In this document: positions 37,483 to 49,409 of the stretch, one piece after another
How positions within the stretch are numbered: position 1 is the first letter of the stretch
How the letters are laid out: every line of letters starts with the position of its first letter
Source of the DNA: Cyclospora cayetanensis
Lineage: Eukaryota > Apicomplexa > Conoidasida > Eucoccidiorida > Eimeriidae
DNA: 64,000 bases
Reading direction: 5' to 3'
Assembly (NCBI RefSeq): GCF_002999335.1
Contig: NW_020312624.1
Location: 151,494-215,493 of the forward strand
Made by a program: the position numbers and the translations under genes
The notes under the pieces: generated by a model
Database searches by the model: none
Seen by the model: the letters and a program-made list of their open reading frames with translations, nothing else
Told to the model about the DNA's origin: nothing

Positions 37483-39589
37483 ACGTGCGCCATGAGCCTT
37501 TCCTAACTAGACTTGTATGGCACTGAGAGCCACGTTATGGAGGAGCTCCGAATTTCAATAGCCAGTACTAAAGGCGTAGGAAGAAATGAGAGAGATAAAG
37601 ACGTTATAGCACAAGTGGGGGCATGGAATTGTTTTCTTCTTGGAAATCGGATTCACGGATATGTTTGCTCGGACACTACACTTTAATGGAATACAAGAGA
37701 GACTGTGCTGGCTACAGAGCTAGCACAGGAGGACGCGAAGGAAAGAGGGAGAGTGAGAGTGCGTGGCAGGGAAGCTGGAGGAAGGGGAGGGGGCACAAAG
37801 ATATGCCCCTCTCCATCTGTCTATACATGTGCATGTACTATTGTTCGGATTCACTTGGATTCTGGCAAATTGCATGAAATTCTCGGGAATTAGTACATTG
37901 ATTCAATATGCAATACACTGGCCTCCTTTGACAACAAAGCAGTTTATCCTTCTTACTGGCAATAACTGATTTCTCCAAATGGAAAGTTGCCATTTTGCTT
38001 GTCTCTCTTCTTGAGCAGACAGCTTCAAGGATGGTCTGCTGAAGGGTGCGACGCAAAAACACAGCAAGTGAAACATATCCACACACCAGAAACCCTCGAA
38101 GGGAGTAACCAAAACTTCGCAAAGAACAACAGAATGGGAAGCCAGGAGGTCGTCTTGAGGGCCACAGAAAGCCACACGGCGGTTGCAGATAGGCTGAGAT
38201 AAGGGCAGTCGCGGAATTACAGAAGAAGCTGCTGCGCTTATCGCGGCTGAAAGGGTACCGAGGCAATGACGCAGAAACGGGCTTGTAGGCTAGGCGTTAG
38301 GCCCCGACGTAGATATTCGCCCGGTACCCCATCAGAATAGTACAGGAAGAGATAATTGAACAGTTGAACCTCACCTTCTAATGAGCGAGTCCACTACCCT
38401 CGGTTTTATACGATAAAACGCTTCGATGCAGCGGGTGACGCGTTGCTGCCGTCACCGCCGCTTTTTTCGCTATTTGCCACTGCTGTACGCTTGAAGGACC
38501 TTTAGCCTTAGCAGTCAGAAAACATAAATAGCCATAAAATGAGGTAGGCTGTCTGTGGTCTGCATCCATGCTTTCCCCAGGATCTAAGCCACCGGATTAA
38601 GGCCCCGGGAGCCAGCGGTGGTGGCTCGAGGTGGGCGGGGAGCAGAAAAGTCCTTCTATGTTATTACTGGACATGAGAAAGTAGGTTCAATTCAATTTCT
38701 TTCTCAAGCGAATTGAGCTTTCGTGAGTGGCTTTGTTTGGGGGGTCCGAGGCAGCCATCCCCCAACCAGCCAACACTGAATCTAGATGGTACAGGCATGC
38801 CTCGTTGAACTGCTTCACACGGTGGTGTTGTAGCGGGTAGGCCCCCAACCTGTTAAAGCAGAAACAGAACGCATCCATTATTTGCTTTCTTGCCCTCCCT
38901 AATCATCCTTTTCCTGGTGTTGTGCAGCAGAATTGACAGGATGAAGAAGCATAAATACGCTGCTGTTTGCATATTACATGAGCACCTAAATGTAGAACCA
39001 CATCATGAATGAAGCGTGTTCATCTTCTCCTTTTCTTCCACCGAGCCAGCCAATGTAGAAGTATCCCTAGGGAGCCTTCCACTGGTGAGAACCGGCGATA
39101 CGCTATAGGTGACAGGGGCTTCCGTTGTTTGGCGCGCTAGATCTTACCATTTAAAACCCTTTCACGGCATGTGCGCACTTACAATATAGATGTCCGCCTC
39201 TGATGACCTCAACACATTGACTCAATCGTTCTTTACAATGGCTTCCTGGTTCTCCCCGCAACTTTGTTACTACAAGCACATCTCTACTATTTTCTGACCA
39301 TCAGAGAGGCCATAATGTTTCCGAACGCAGAGGGTCGCATTAGCCTCCATTCTAGCGGCATAAACCCTAAAGAAAGTGTAGTTTGCAGCTAGTATTCTTC
39401 GACACTGAATATACCCGTACACTCCAGCACTACCCTTGTAACGCCCCATTCAAAGTCTCTGCAAGGAAACCGTTAACTACAGAGTTGACACAAACATAGT
39501 AGAAAGTTCTTGAGTCTTTTCCAGAAAACTCTTGCGATACTCTCCTTGCGCCTCTCAGAGCCAGTGATATGAGGGGGGAAGTACAACTC
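37483..39589. other. Intergenic region upstream of the small ankyrin-type gene
   Basis: AT-richer sequence with no gene recognised. The part next to 37483 should hold the promoter of the minus-strand ankyrin-type gene. No simple repeats of note. Confidence 0.45.
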
Positions 39590-39632
39590 AGGTGCGCGTG
39601 GCTGCACCCTCTATGCACTTTGGGCTTTCACA

Positions 39633-39740
39633 ACTAGTTGCACATGCAATCTAGGGCACACGCACACAACGCTAAGTCTTCTAGTGTCAAGCTAGCAGAC
39701 CTCTGCGATAAATCAAATTTGTGAACGGACAAGCCAACCA
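39633..39740. repeat. LTR-like direct repeat, left copy
   Basis: Begins CTAGTTGCACATGCAATCTA and continues with blocks GCACACAA, GCGATAAA and CGGACAAGCCAA that have counterparts in the same order at 42701-42806. The copies are diverged with small indels. Similarity also seems to extend weakly to the left (AGAGCC...GATA blocks). Confidence 0.55.
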
Positions 39741-41093
39741 GTCGGTTCTTTATGGATCCTTAGCTGAGCACAACCATTGATGGAGAAAATCTTTGATTGT
39801 ACCTTATCCCGCCACACCTTTCCCCCCAATTCAACAAAACGCCCTTCTCTCTCCTACCGGTTTATAGACACGAGGTGCACACAATGAAGCGGAGTTATCG
39901 CCCTACTGCCATTCCCCGTGCCCGCGGAAAGACCAAAACACTCAATACGAGAAGAGCACACGTGTATATCGACAGCTATAGTGAAGCCAATGGAGGGCAG
40001 GTACGCACACTGGCCAACAGAAAATACTGGACGAAACGAACTCGCCTATGACAGCTTGATGCCTAGCTGTCGTTGGAGCGATGAAAAGTGTGAATGGGTT
40101 CCTGCTACGAGAAAACGGAGGGCAGAAGTGTGAAGGGGATCAAATGGCGCTAGTTCAGCAGTGCTTTCGCGCCTCATAGATCGATTTGTGCATGCCTATA
40201 GAACACTTGCATGCAGCGCAGTCTACTGCAAAGCCCAATAAAAGGAGCAAGGAAGGATCTACGGGCAGCTTATCTGATAGTGCTCGAGTAGAATCTGTGT
40301 GTACAAGAAACCATAACAATGATAATCGGCAAACTTCCAAGCAATACATACTGATAAAGGTAGCTCCCTCAGGCATGGCATGCGCTGGGAAAGGACAATC
40401 AACAAGGGTTGCAAGGAACACCGTTTATGGCAAGTCGAGTTGTTAGTTGAATAGCGTCGCAAAATCTCACGCGAAGAAGCTCACAACCGTTCCTCCAGGA
40501 GCCAGTAAGGTTGGTCTTTGCTCCTCCGTTTCACTGGTAAATTCCGTCTGGTGTTTCCCTAGCTCTGATTATCCCAGGATCCAATAATTCTACGGCCAGG
40601 AGTAGAATGTCCGCCTCCACACGGGTCACCAACCTGCGCAGCAAGGTCCGCAAATACTTCAATGGTATTTAGAATATCTAAAGGGACATTTTATTGACAG
40701 TTTTACACCTCCGAATGTAGAGGAAATCAACAGAATGAGGAACATCAATGATTCTCGAAAGAATGGCAGATGGCTCTATCTGCCTGGCCGCAAAATTCTT
40801 CGTGCAATAAGGGACACCTTCTGGTGCACGTCGTGAAGCATACAGGTCCACCAGGACCTAAACTCCAGGCTCCGAGAATACAGCCGACTACCAGTTATCG
40901 TAGTTCCGTCCTTGTTTCTCGAGCTTTTGGCATACATTTGCGTGCACTCACCGGCGGAGTTCTGGATCTCTTCATCGTAAAGGGTGGCTGCTCACCCTGA
41001 ACCAGTAGGTTCTGGCCCAAATGAGAGGAAGGCTCCTCACGGTGAGTTACGGATGCATATGGGTAACGAGTAGAAGAGTGTAGTATCAGAAGC

Positions 41094-41757
41094 CTACTCA
41101 GTACAAGGACGACACTCAGGCCAAGCAATTGGACATTTCTGAACATACAGTCGGAGATACTTCCGAAGAGTGCGGTTGCACCCGGTGTGCAAATCGGTCT
41201 CGGGGTGCTTCTTTGTGGTCATATTATGCCCAACGTGGAGGTGGGTAATGAATGCACGCAAAGTGCACCAATGAGCACGGGATGCCAGTACGTAATGATA
41301 CCGCTGTGAAACATGTGGAGCCTTCAAAAATGAGTTCAGAGTACGTGGGCGACTTCCTGAGGTGTGACAGCGCTGGAACATGATATTGTGCAGGCATATG
41401 TGGTAAGCGCCCGGAAAACTACGTAGATGCTATTGTGATCATGGACCTTAGGCAGTCGAACAATGATGTCCATATTGAGATCAGTTAAGGCATTTTAGAA
41501 ACCGGGACACTTTGAAAAATGCAGGGTAAAGGATATGGGTTAGCTGCAGCTGCTGTCAACCTGAACCTGACAATGCATACTCCTCTCCCATTGGACGCAT
41601 ACCAGGACACCAGGAGGGCTATGAACTCCTTTTCACTATAGTGTGCATTGCACTCTCCTGAACGAACATCATGTGCATTGCGCATAACATGACTGGAGAG
41701 CGATCTCGCAATGTAAAAGTACGAAGTTTTCGTTCTAGTTGAATCACAACAGTCCAT
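41094..41757 (-). pseudogene. Decayed pol fragment (RNase H- and integrase-like)
   Basis: Two open frames, 41757-41485 and 41381-41094, carry weak RNase H-like and HHCC-type integrase-like patterns in the order expected for Ty3/gypsy pol on the minus strand. The reverse transcriptase YxDD region was not found. Frames are broken between and around them. Confidence 0.45.
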
Positions 41758-42255
41758 TTTTCACGAGGTAGTGCTTCACCTTCTTGCCGTTTTGAAGCTC
41801 TGCAATGCTCGCGGATGTATGGGTGTCAAGAGCATAGAACTCGCGCAATGTTGATACAAACTGAAATCATTATAGACAAGAGGAGATGCCCATAACATTA
41901 ATAAACTGCGGAGGCGTCGCGAGAGCGCTTTGCTACAACGTTCGTGATTCTAGAAGCATACTTTTCTATAATGTTGTGCTGCCGTTGGCGTCCAGGCCAG
42001 CAAACCACTCTAAGAGTATCAACATACCCACAACTCTTTATAACACACTATAAGGACTAATGGTTAGTCTGCGCAGCATAATTGCTGCCTTCGTATGAAG
42101 GGTTCTACTATTTTTCTCACCTTACGACACCTCAGAGAGGTTTATACCTCTCGTTAATTTTGGTGAAGCGCTGAGGGTAACCAGCAATTACACGGTATTT
42201 TGGAAGACTCAGAGCCTGCGAGGAGAAAATAATACTAACGGGCTATCAGTATCAA

Positions 42256-42552
42256 TTGCAAGTAAAGAAGGCGCTCGCAAGCGGACATTTGGTTTACATT
42301 AGCGTGCAGGCCGGCTTCTGCCGCCCCATCAAGCGTTCCACCAAGGTCAACTTCCATAGCCAGAGGATATTTTTCAATGCTGTCAAATATGACAAGGCTA
42401 TTGAATCACCAAATGGCGTTATTACGCCCCGGCAACTGCTCCAGGAAAGCGTGACACCCCACTACATCAAAAGCTTCGAAGAGCGGGGAACAGGTGCATC
42501 GGGCCATGCGATGCTACCAATTGTAGGATCAAAGATCATTACTCCGGACTAA
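42256..42552 (+). other. Unrecognised 98-codon ORF inside the element remnant
   Basis: Open from a non-ATG start; the translation (e.g. SPNGVITPRQLLQESVTPHY) is balanced in composition and reads like protein, unlike neighbouring frames. It lies on the strand opposite to the pol-like fragments. It may be element cargo, an exon of an unrecognised gene, or chance. Confidence 0.3.
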
Positions 42553-42700
42553 ATACAAACTTAATTGGGTTTTACTGGATATATTTCACAGCGCCTCCAT
42601 CCTTTTCTCTGGGTGTACCCCTTAGAGTTCCCGACACTAGAGCCGAGGGATAGGTGTGGTCCTGGTAGCTGCTTCACGTGAGCAATCCGAGTATTCGCAG

Positions 42701-42806
42701 CTAGTTGCACATAGCATCTAAAGCATCTGCACACAAAAGCATTGCGTCTTCCTGTACAGAGATAAACTAGGTCGGCAATAAAATTTGGTACACGAACAAG
42801 CAAGCC
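42701..42806. repeat. LTR-like direct repeat, right copy
   Basis: Begins CTAGTTGCACATAGCATCTA and continues with GCACACAA, GAGATAAA and CACGAACAAGCAAGCC, parallel to 39633-39740. Directly to its right is a short inverted repeat (42792-42863). Confidence 0.55.
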
Positions 42807-42870
42807 TACTACATTTTGGGGTGCTTGTTTGTTCGTATACCATGCATCAGAGTGTAGGCTTGTCCGCTAC

Positions 42871-44543
42871 ACCTTTTGTATTCCCATATACACAAAAAAC
42901 ATACGTTGCAAGCTGTTACCTCTGGGAGGCCTAAAACTCGCTATACGCTGCTGTATATGTTGTGTTGCTTTTCCTTTATGCAGAGCCTGGAAAGGAACAA
43001 TCGGCGTGCCTGCTTTGAGACATTGAAATACCTCAGGGAAGCAGCCTCCCCGATGGCAGCTCTGCATAAGGGTTGTGCCGATTAAGCTCTGTCATCTTTC
43101 CTGTAGTTCACTGGTGTTTAATGTGACATTGCTTCACCTGTAGATGCAAGTGTACTGTAGTTAGAGCCTGGAGTTGCGGCGAAGATCCTAGATGCGCGTA
43201 TGTGGTATCCACAACAAAAGCACAGATTCTGAAGATCTGTCCTGCTTTGGTTATGGGTGGCGGCTATAGCACGCCTCTGCCGCCTTGTCTGCCAGCGATG
43301 CTTGGGCATGGTATGCACCGAGACAATGGTACTGAAACTATTACGTGCGATGTCTGCCGTTCTGGATCTGCTTCTGATTGCCTGAATTCTTGTTCCTGGG
43401 GGATTGCATACACTTGCCTGCGTTTCTACTGTTGCGACCTCCATGACGTTCAGTGTATACGCCACGTGGTCACACTCATGCTGCAGTTACCAAAGAGCAC
43501 TCCGATTCACTGTATCACATCAAGGATTTGCAAGCTTCCTTCAAATTGCATTCCTGCCTGTAGCTAGTACACTGCTCTATAAGTACAGCTTGATTCAATT
43601 ACCACCATGGAACCAAAGTAAACAGGGTGCTCGCCTTCGCTGTGTGCACTCGTTGGTCTGAGCAGTGTTTGTGCCACATGTGCCACAATCCCCCGAGAAA
43701 GGCCAATGGATTTGTGGAAGTTCTATTTGCCGAATTTAAGCCTAGCAAAGTGTTTTAGTTAAAATATGTTAGGATTAATTATAATTGATTCTTGGTGAAG
43801 CAACAGTGTGGCGCCCTCTTCTAGGGCAGGGCTGTGCTCTAGTGGTCCTGTGCCGATGCAGCAACTAGCTCGCACCCTGTATAGCATATTGACCTCAATC
43901 CGATCCTGGGGAGAGTAACGCATGCCATTGCTGTGTTATTTTCTTTTAATAGTGTGGTCTCTTTAGCTGTTTTACCTAAACGCTTTTCCCACCACAAGTA
44001 CTCCAAGGCGGCGGCAGCACCCAGATGCCTCATAAAACAGACAGTGTTGCGAAGGTGGGAAACGGGATGTGCCCTTTGTTTTCACCTCCTCATTTGTATT
44101 TCGTCGAGTACAGTCTTCCTCCTATGGGTGCTTGGTGAAGCTTCGCCTCTTACTTTGTGTCTCGGGGACAAATTTGTTGCGGAAGCGGGTAAATCCTTGA
44201 CTTCGTGATGCGTCGACCGCTTCTTACTGCTTGCGAAGAAACCATAAAATGGACACTCTTCTGGTAGGCTCCGAAGCACGTGCTTCATTTTAGCGTCTCT
44301 GCGAAGCCCGTGCAGCGTAATCCGTAGGCTCATGGAGTGTCCTAGCATTTTCACATGTACCTAGCTCAACAGAGCTACAGTTTTTAAGCGCTCACAACAA
44401 CTCACAGGAGGTAAACAGACCCTTCATGCGAGTGGAAACCATTCTGGAATTGCGCGTTTGAAGAGAGATTATTCTAGCTGGGGGCTACATTGTTTCGGGA
44501 AGCCGTGGTAGCGTTTCAGATTGCAGCGCAGGGAAATCGCTGG
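42871..44543. other. Intergenic region upstream of the large ankyrin-type gene
   Basis: No confident gene. A minus-strand frame at 43465-43118 contains Arg-rich sequence then a Cys-rich patch (NLCFCCGYH) that faintly recalls a gag zinc knuckle, but it lies outside the LTR-like repeats. The right end should hold the promoter of the gene starting at 44544. Confidence 0.4.
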
Positions 44544-47500
44544 ATGGGAGCAAGCGAAATTCGAAAACGTTTCTCCAGGAAATACAGTTTTTTATGCTCT
44601 GTTCAGGACCCGAGAACAAAACACCTCTACATTAGCCCGTGCTCGCCGTTCAGACGATTCGTAGTCAAAACTCCAACAAGGCAAGAACTCTACGATGCTG
44701 TGGCCGGTGCGCAAATGCATGTTTCGAGCATAGTGCCTACGTGTTTAGGACGATTGATGAGCCTTCGGCTATGGCCAGTAGGCCTCGGAGCTTTGAAACT
44801 TTGGTGACGCCACCCAGTGAACAGAGATCGCCTCCATCAATTGCTGTTGTTGCCTACACCAACAGCCACAGACGCGCGGTCCTTGGCCTCTCTCTCCTGG
44901 GATGTTGGAGTCTCCAGCCTTCGCGACTGATTCTTTGAACTCGCCTTTAACACTTTCTTTTGCGCTGTAGGAGGAAACCTCGAGGCATTGCGGAATTACA
45001 GGGCTCATATAAACACTCCAATATGCACCTATAGACAACCGTAAGCGCACCTCGCCCCATTTCCACTCTCTATCGTTCTGTGAACCCTCTTAGTCCACTT
45101 CTACTATGTCCATGTCATCCGTCATGCATCTCTCAGTAAGACTGCGCAGATGCATCCCGCGCGTTACGAACCCTCACGGCTCGCGCTACCTTTTCTACTT
45201 TGTACAGTTGACACCCGCCTTTCTTGCTGGTCCAGCTGGTCTTCCCTGATTCCTCAGCTAAAGCGGCTCTTCGTTAGCTTGGCTGTTGATAAAACTTTGC
45301 CGATATGCGGGCTGGTAATAGTTTCGTCACTGTGTCGTTTTGAGGATCTAATTCCTCCGACCGTCGCTTTGCATCCGCCTTGTTGTGCACCCACCATGCG
45401 CCATTCGCAGCGGATACGGAGAGCTCTTCACAACGCCACAGCTCTGTCTATTGCTGCAACAAGACCGCCTGCTTAACTATCTTTTGGCGGACCCTTTCAC
45501 AGATGTCGAGGCCAGATCGTATCCCAGTGGATGGACCTTGCTGATGATTGCATGCGCCGCCGAAGTAATGATGCCTTAAATTTATTGCACTATCCTATGC
45601 ATAATGTGTATCTTGTAAGCCGTCCTGTGCCTCGCTAGGTTGTGTGCGTATGCGTGTACCTCCGACCCCTTGTGGCGTACTTTTCACTTTCTCCCGACCG
45701 CTGTTGCAAGGTTAGCCCTTCTCTACTGCTGCCCTCTCTCTCCCCATTGCAGAGCAATTCTGTGCCCTGCTTCCTCATCAGTTGGGTGGTTTGCCAACTG
45801 TGTACAATATGAAACACCAAGACATTGCAGGATTCCTTTTTGTGTGTGGCGTCTGCTGTAGCACACTGTTATCCTACCCCTCGTCTTATGCCACATTGTC
45901 ACCGCTCCCCCTTTTGCAGTGCCGAATCCCTTCGGTTCTTCTGCTGAAACGAGCCCCAATCGTACCAAAGGCTAGCCTTCCCATGTTGCAGAATGCCACT
46001 GTCGTTAGCTTTCCCGCTTCAGCTCTACAATTGCTCGCTTGCTGCGCCGCAGGCATCCTTGGGCATCATTAGCCTCATTATTCAGAGGATGAGGTCGGAG
46101 GACCATATAAATGTCCTTTGCGCCTACGGAACTGCAGCCTTGAACCTTACGAAGCCGGAAAGTAGCGGTAAGCAAGGAGCTTGTAAAATTGAACTAGCAG
46201 ACACAAGTGGAATTAGGGTATCCCTTTCCGGCCGATGGAGAAAAAGCCCAGGGAGACAGACAAAAAAAGGCACTGGTTGCTCACAGAGGATGCCTGCGTA
46301 CCTCGAATGAATTTTTGGCAGTATCCCCTGGCTAAAAGCAGCTAGATCAAGCGGTTGGTTTCTTCGTTTTTTGCGTGCTTTCAGCGTACTTGATGTTGAG
46401 GGCTCGCGGCGCGCTGAGGGCCAGCGAGATACTTGGAACAGGGGAAGCCAATCAGGGCGATTCAGAGTTGAAAGATAAGGACACCCAGAAAGAAACACAA
46501 GACCCATTCAGAGCATTTAAGAACGACATTGAGGCGAGAAAGCATACTGGAAAAGCCAGACTGCAAGAACTGGACGCAGACAGAAGGATACAGCAGGAAC
46601 AAAAACTCGAGGAAGAAGGAGCAAACCAACGGACTCAAATGTGGGGAGCCACACAGAGAGACGTGGAACAGGAGAAGGGCAAGCAAAAAGAGGAGCCGCC
46701 TCCCGTTGGCAGTAAGCCGCAGAAGAATGCAAAGCGTAGCAAGGAGAAAACGTCAGTGCAGACATCTGCCGCTGACAGAAAGCTGCAGAAGGAGGAAAAA
46801 GGGGGCAGAAAGAAGGCGGCAGAGCAGGTGCCTGGCGTAGACACGAAGCCGCAGAAAGAGGGAAAGCGCGAACAGCAAGAGCCAGTGCAGGCACCTGACG
46901 TTGACAGAAAGCTACAAAAGGACGAGCGAAGGACCGTGGAGAAGGCGGCAGAGCAGCCGGATTCCGTTGGCAGTAAGCCGCAGAAGAATGCAAAACGTAG
47001 CAAGGAGAAAGAGTCAGTGAAGACATCTGCCGCTGACAGAAAGCTGCAGAAGGAGGAAAAAGGGGGCAGAAAGAAGGCGGCAGAGCAGGTGCCTGGTGTA
47101 GACACGAAGCCGCAGAAAGAGGGAAAGCGCGAACAGCAAGAGCCAGTGCAGGCACCTGACGTTGACAGAAAGCTGCAGAAGGAGGAAAAAGGGGGCAGAA
47201 AGAAGGCGGCAGAGCAGGTGCCTGGCGTAGACACGAAGCCGCAGAAAGAGGGAAAGCGCGAACAGCAAGAGCCAGCGCAGGCACCTGACGTTGACAGAAA
47301 GCTGCAGAAGGAGGAACATAGAGGCAGAGAGAAAGACAGAGAGGGGAAGCAGTCAGCATCCGGACGGCCGAGAAATGGGAGCTCTAAGGCCAAAAAGGAT
47401 GCTGTGGTTTTGCGACAGCACATCGGCAGTGTAGAACGCGTCACATTGCTTCCTCAGGGAGAAGGGCAAGAAACGAAAATAGCTGAAGGTTTCAAAGCTG

Positions 47501-48741
47501 CAACGACAGTGTCTCCTGAGCATTCTAACACCGGAGCTCGCATCCAGGTTGAGACTTCCAGAAAGCTACAGACGGCATCTGGAGGCCCTGACGATCGTCA
47601 AGGCAACAAAGGAGGCCTCGGAAGTCGTAAATCTGCTTCAACAAGAAATGTTTCTGCTTCTTCTGGGATACAAAAGCCCTCGTCCTCTGGAGAGCACCTC
47701 GACGAGGCAATCCAGCCAACGGGGAGGATAAGCAGTGGTCAGAGACAAACCAACAGTAGCTTTACTCTTCTTTCAACTCCAATGGACGCCGCCCCCTCTG
47801 AGGCTCGCGAGACAAAGAGCCGTAGCGAAACGTCTGCATTAGCCTATGTAGGGGCTTTCTCTGCACCTGATTCTACAGCAGCGAAAAAGGCTTCTTCAGG
47901 AGCTCAGGTTACCGAGCAGGCAGCTACTCAATCAGAGGCACATCTAGAGTCGAAACGATCCGGTGGCGCACTTACCAACAGGCCTGTGGGTGTCGCTCCA
48001 AAGGATGCAAGCTCTACAGGCTCTTATACAGTAGATGGCAGCGGGAAAGGTCTGGCACCGTTGGGCCCTCGGTTCGCAGGCAAGCCTACTAGTGAAAGTA
48101 GCCCCCTGGAGCAGAATAAGCAGGCTGGGCCAAAAGGGCAGCTTCGCGAATCTAAGAATAGGAACCTTCACTCTGCCAGCGCACAAGACGGTTTGAGTGG
48201 CCTTCCGACTGCAAAGGAATCTTGCAATCCTGAGGGTTCCCCACCTCATGGATTCGAGGGCCGTAGCGAAGGCAGAGCTTCCTTGACGGTGGCAGCAAAG
48301 CGCTCGGAAAAAGATGCAAAGGAGACAGGCACTCAGAAGCTGCCTGGAAGGAAGCAGGAAATTGAGTGTCTCGCAAAACAAGAGGCAAAGCTATCAGGTA
48401 TGGAAAACACTGCTACCGCACACAAAACAGCAGCAGCGCCTCCTCGTGAGTCTAAGGGTGGCCCTCCCACCTCTACAGCTCTATCCGCCGCTGCCTCTGG
48501 GGCGTCGCATTCAAGACAGGAAGATCAGCCAGCAGCAACTGCGTCTAAGCAGCTGGCACCGAAAGCGGCACAAGCAAGGAATTTTAGAGAGGGCAAGGAC
48601 GCGCATTCCGTCTCGGATGATGAGGAAGCCGTCGAAACTGTCCAAATCAAGAAACCCATTCCTGCACACGAGAGGCCTTCAAAGAGAGAGCCCTCGTTCC
48701 CTTCGCCCCCCTTAAGGAGCGCAATCAGGCGGGAGAGCTGA
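44544..48741 (+). CDS. Ankyrin-repeat-type protein with long charged tandem-repeat tail
   Basis: Five exons in phase: 44544-44706, 44971-45040, 45411-45564, 46053-46167, 46385-48741, giving 952 residues. Residues ~45-165 hold degenerate ankyrin repeats (ELYDAVAGGNLEALRNYRAH, RLLNYLLADPFTDVEARS, GWTLLMIACAAE, LGIISLIIQRM). The last exon is a 785-residue, Lys/Glu/Gln/Ser/Ala-rich, probably disordered tail that has no hydrophobic segment. At residues ~297-470 it contains near-identical 43-residue units (DRKLQKEEKGGRKKAAEQ, then VPGVDTKPQKEGKREQQEP). The start is the first ATG in the exon (MGASEIRKRF). Function unknown; it may be a scaffold. The intervening 45565-46052 interval might hide another exon, but the direct junction preserves both phase and the ankyrin pattern. 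Confidence 0.78.
46774..47292 (+). repeat. Intragenic 129-bp tandem repeats
   Basis: Units begin GACAGAAAGCTGCAGAAGGA (or a close variant) at 46774, 46903, 47035 and 47164, with a partial unit from 47293. Units one, three and four are almost identical at the base level. Unit two is a diverged 132-bp form that also resembles the sequence just before unit one, so the array looks like a higher-order duplication. Confidence 0.95.
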
Positions 48742-49409
48742 GAGGCAATTAAGGAAACTTAGATAAGGGCTTGTAATTCTCCCTCCATTTCATATCCGTG
48801 AAGCTTTCGGAATTGGGTAGAACGCTGAAGGGACTAAATGGTTGCGACCCATAACGAGACGCAAGTGGACCACTGATTACTTGGCTGGTCATCATGTTAC
48901 GGAACGAAGTGGGGTGATAATGTTTTGAGAAGGTATCAATTGAAGAGATAGCTGTTCTGGCAAACTAGCCAATAACCCATATCCCTTTATTGAGGTGTAT
49001 AGGAACGAACAGTTGACTGCATTCGGTCAGCACAACGCTGAGAGCAGACGCTTTGCTACCTTTTGAGATTTGGTTGTGTCGTAAAACAAGCGCTCGAAGC
49101 ACTCTGTACTCCGGGTTAATGTAGGGCTGTTTGCATTGGTGCTTCTCTGCAACGGGCAACCCAGTTTCTAATCCCGAAACGCACTACTTAAAAGGCGAGA
49201 TCAGAGCAGCCCGGCTGAGTTGACGCAGGGAGAACTGCACTAGCGTCACACAATTCTTTTCGAGTGCTTTTCAACGTGTACACCGAGCTAAGAGGACAAT
49301 TTATTCTAGACACACACGCCGAGTACAATATGTCTGCGTATGCAGGTACCGTTGACGTGCCACCCATACGCACCAAAACTTGAAGAGCGTGAAAAGTATT
49401 CACTGGATA
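48742..49409. other. Intergenic region, 3' side of two convergent genes
   Basis: No gene recognised. Holds the 3' flanks of the large ankyrin-type gene (plus) and of the Ala-rich ORF (minus). Confidence 0.5.

Larger units (their letters stand above)
39590..42870 (-). mobile_element. Degenerate Ty3/gypsy-like LTR retrotransposon remnant
   Basis: Two related direct repeats (around 39633-39740 and 42701-42806) bracket a minus-strand segment with decayed pol-like translation. 41757-41485 reads like an RNase H region (ARSLSSHVMRN, then NAHYSEKEFIALLVSW, compare the RxLS...YS..EKE.LA pattern). 41381-41094 reads like an integrase zinc-binding region (HLHVGHNMTTKKH, then YLRLYVQKC). Stops and frame changes interrupt the rest, so it is inactive. 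Chromovirus-like Ty3/gypsy elements are known from Eimeria genomes. The whole call rests on pattern recognition by eye. Confidence 0.5.

Noticed and set aside
43118..43465. Minus-strand frame with a Cys-rich patch like a gag zinc knuckle
   Set aside because: Cys/His spacing does not fit CCHC and it lies outside the LTR-like repeats.
46517..47444. Long minus-strand frames (up to 280 codons), Cys/Leu/Ser-rich
   Set aside because: They are antisense shadows of the 129-bp repeats in the plus-strand ankyrin-type gene; the plus frame is longer and joins upstream exons in phase.
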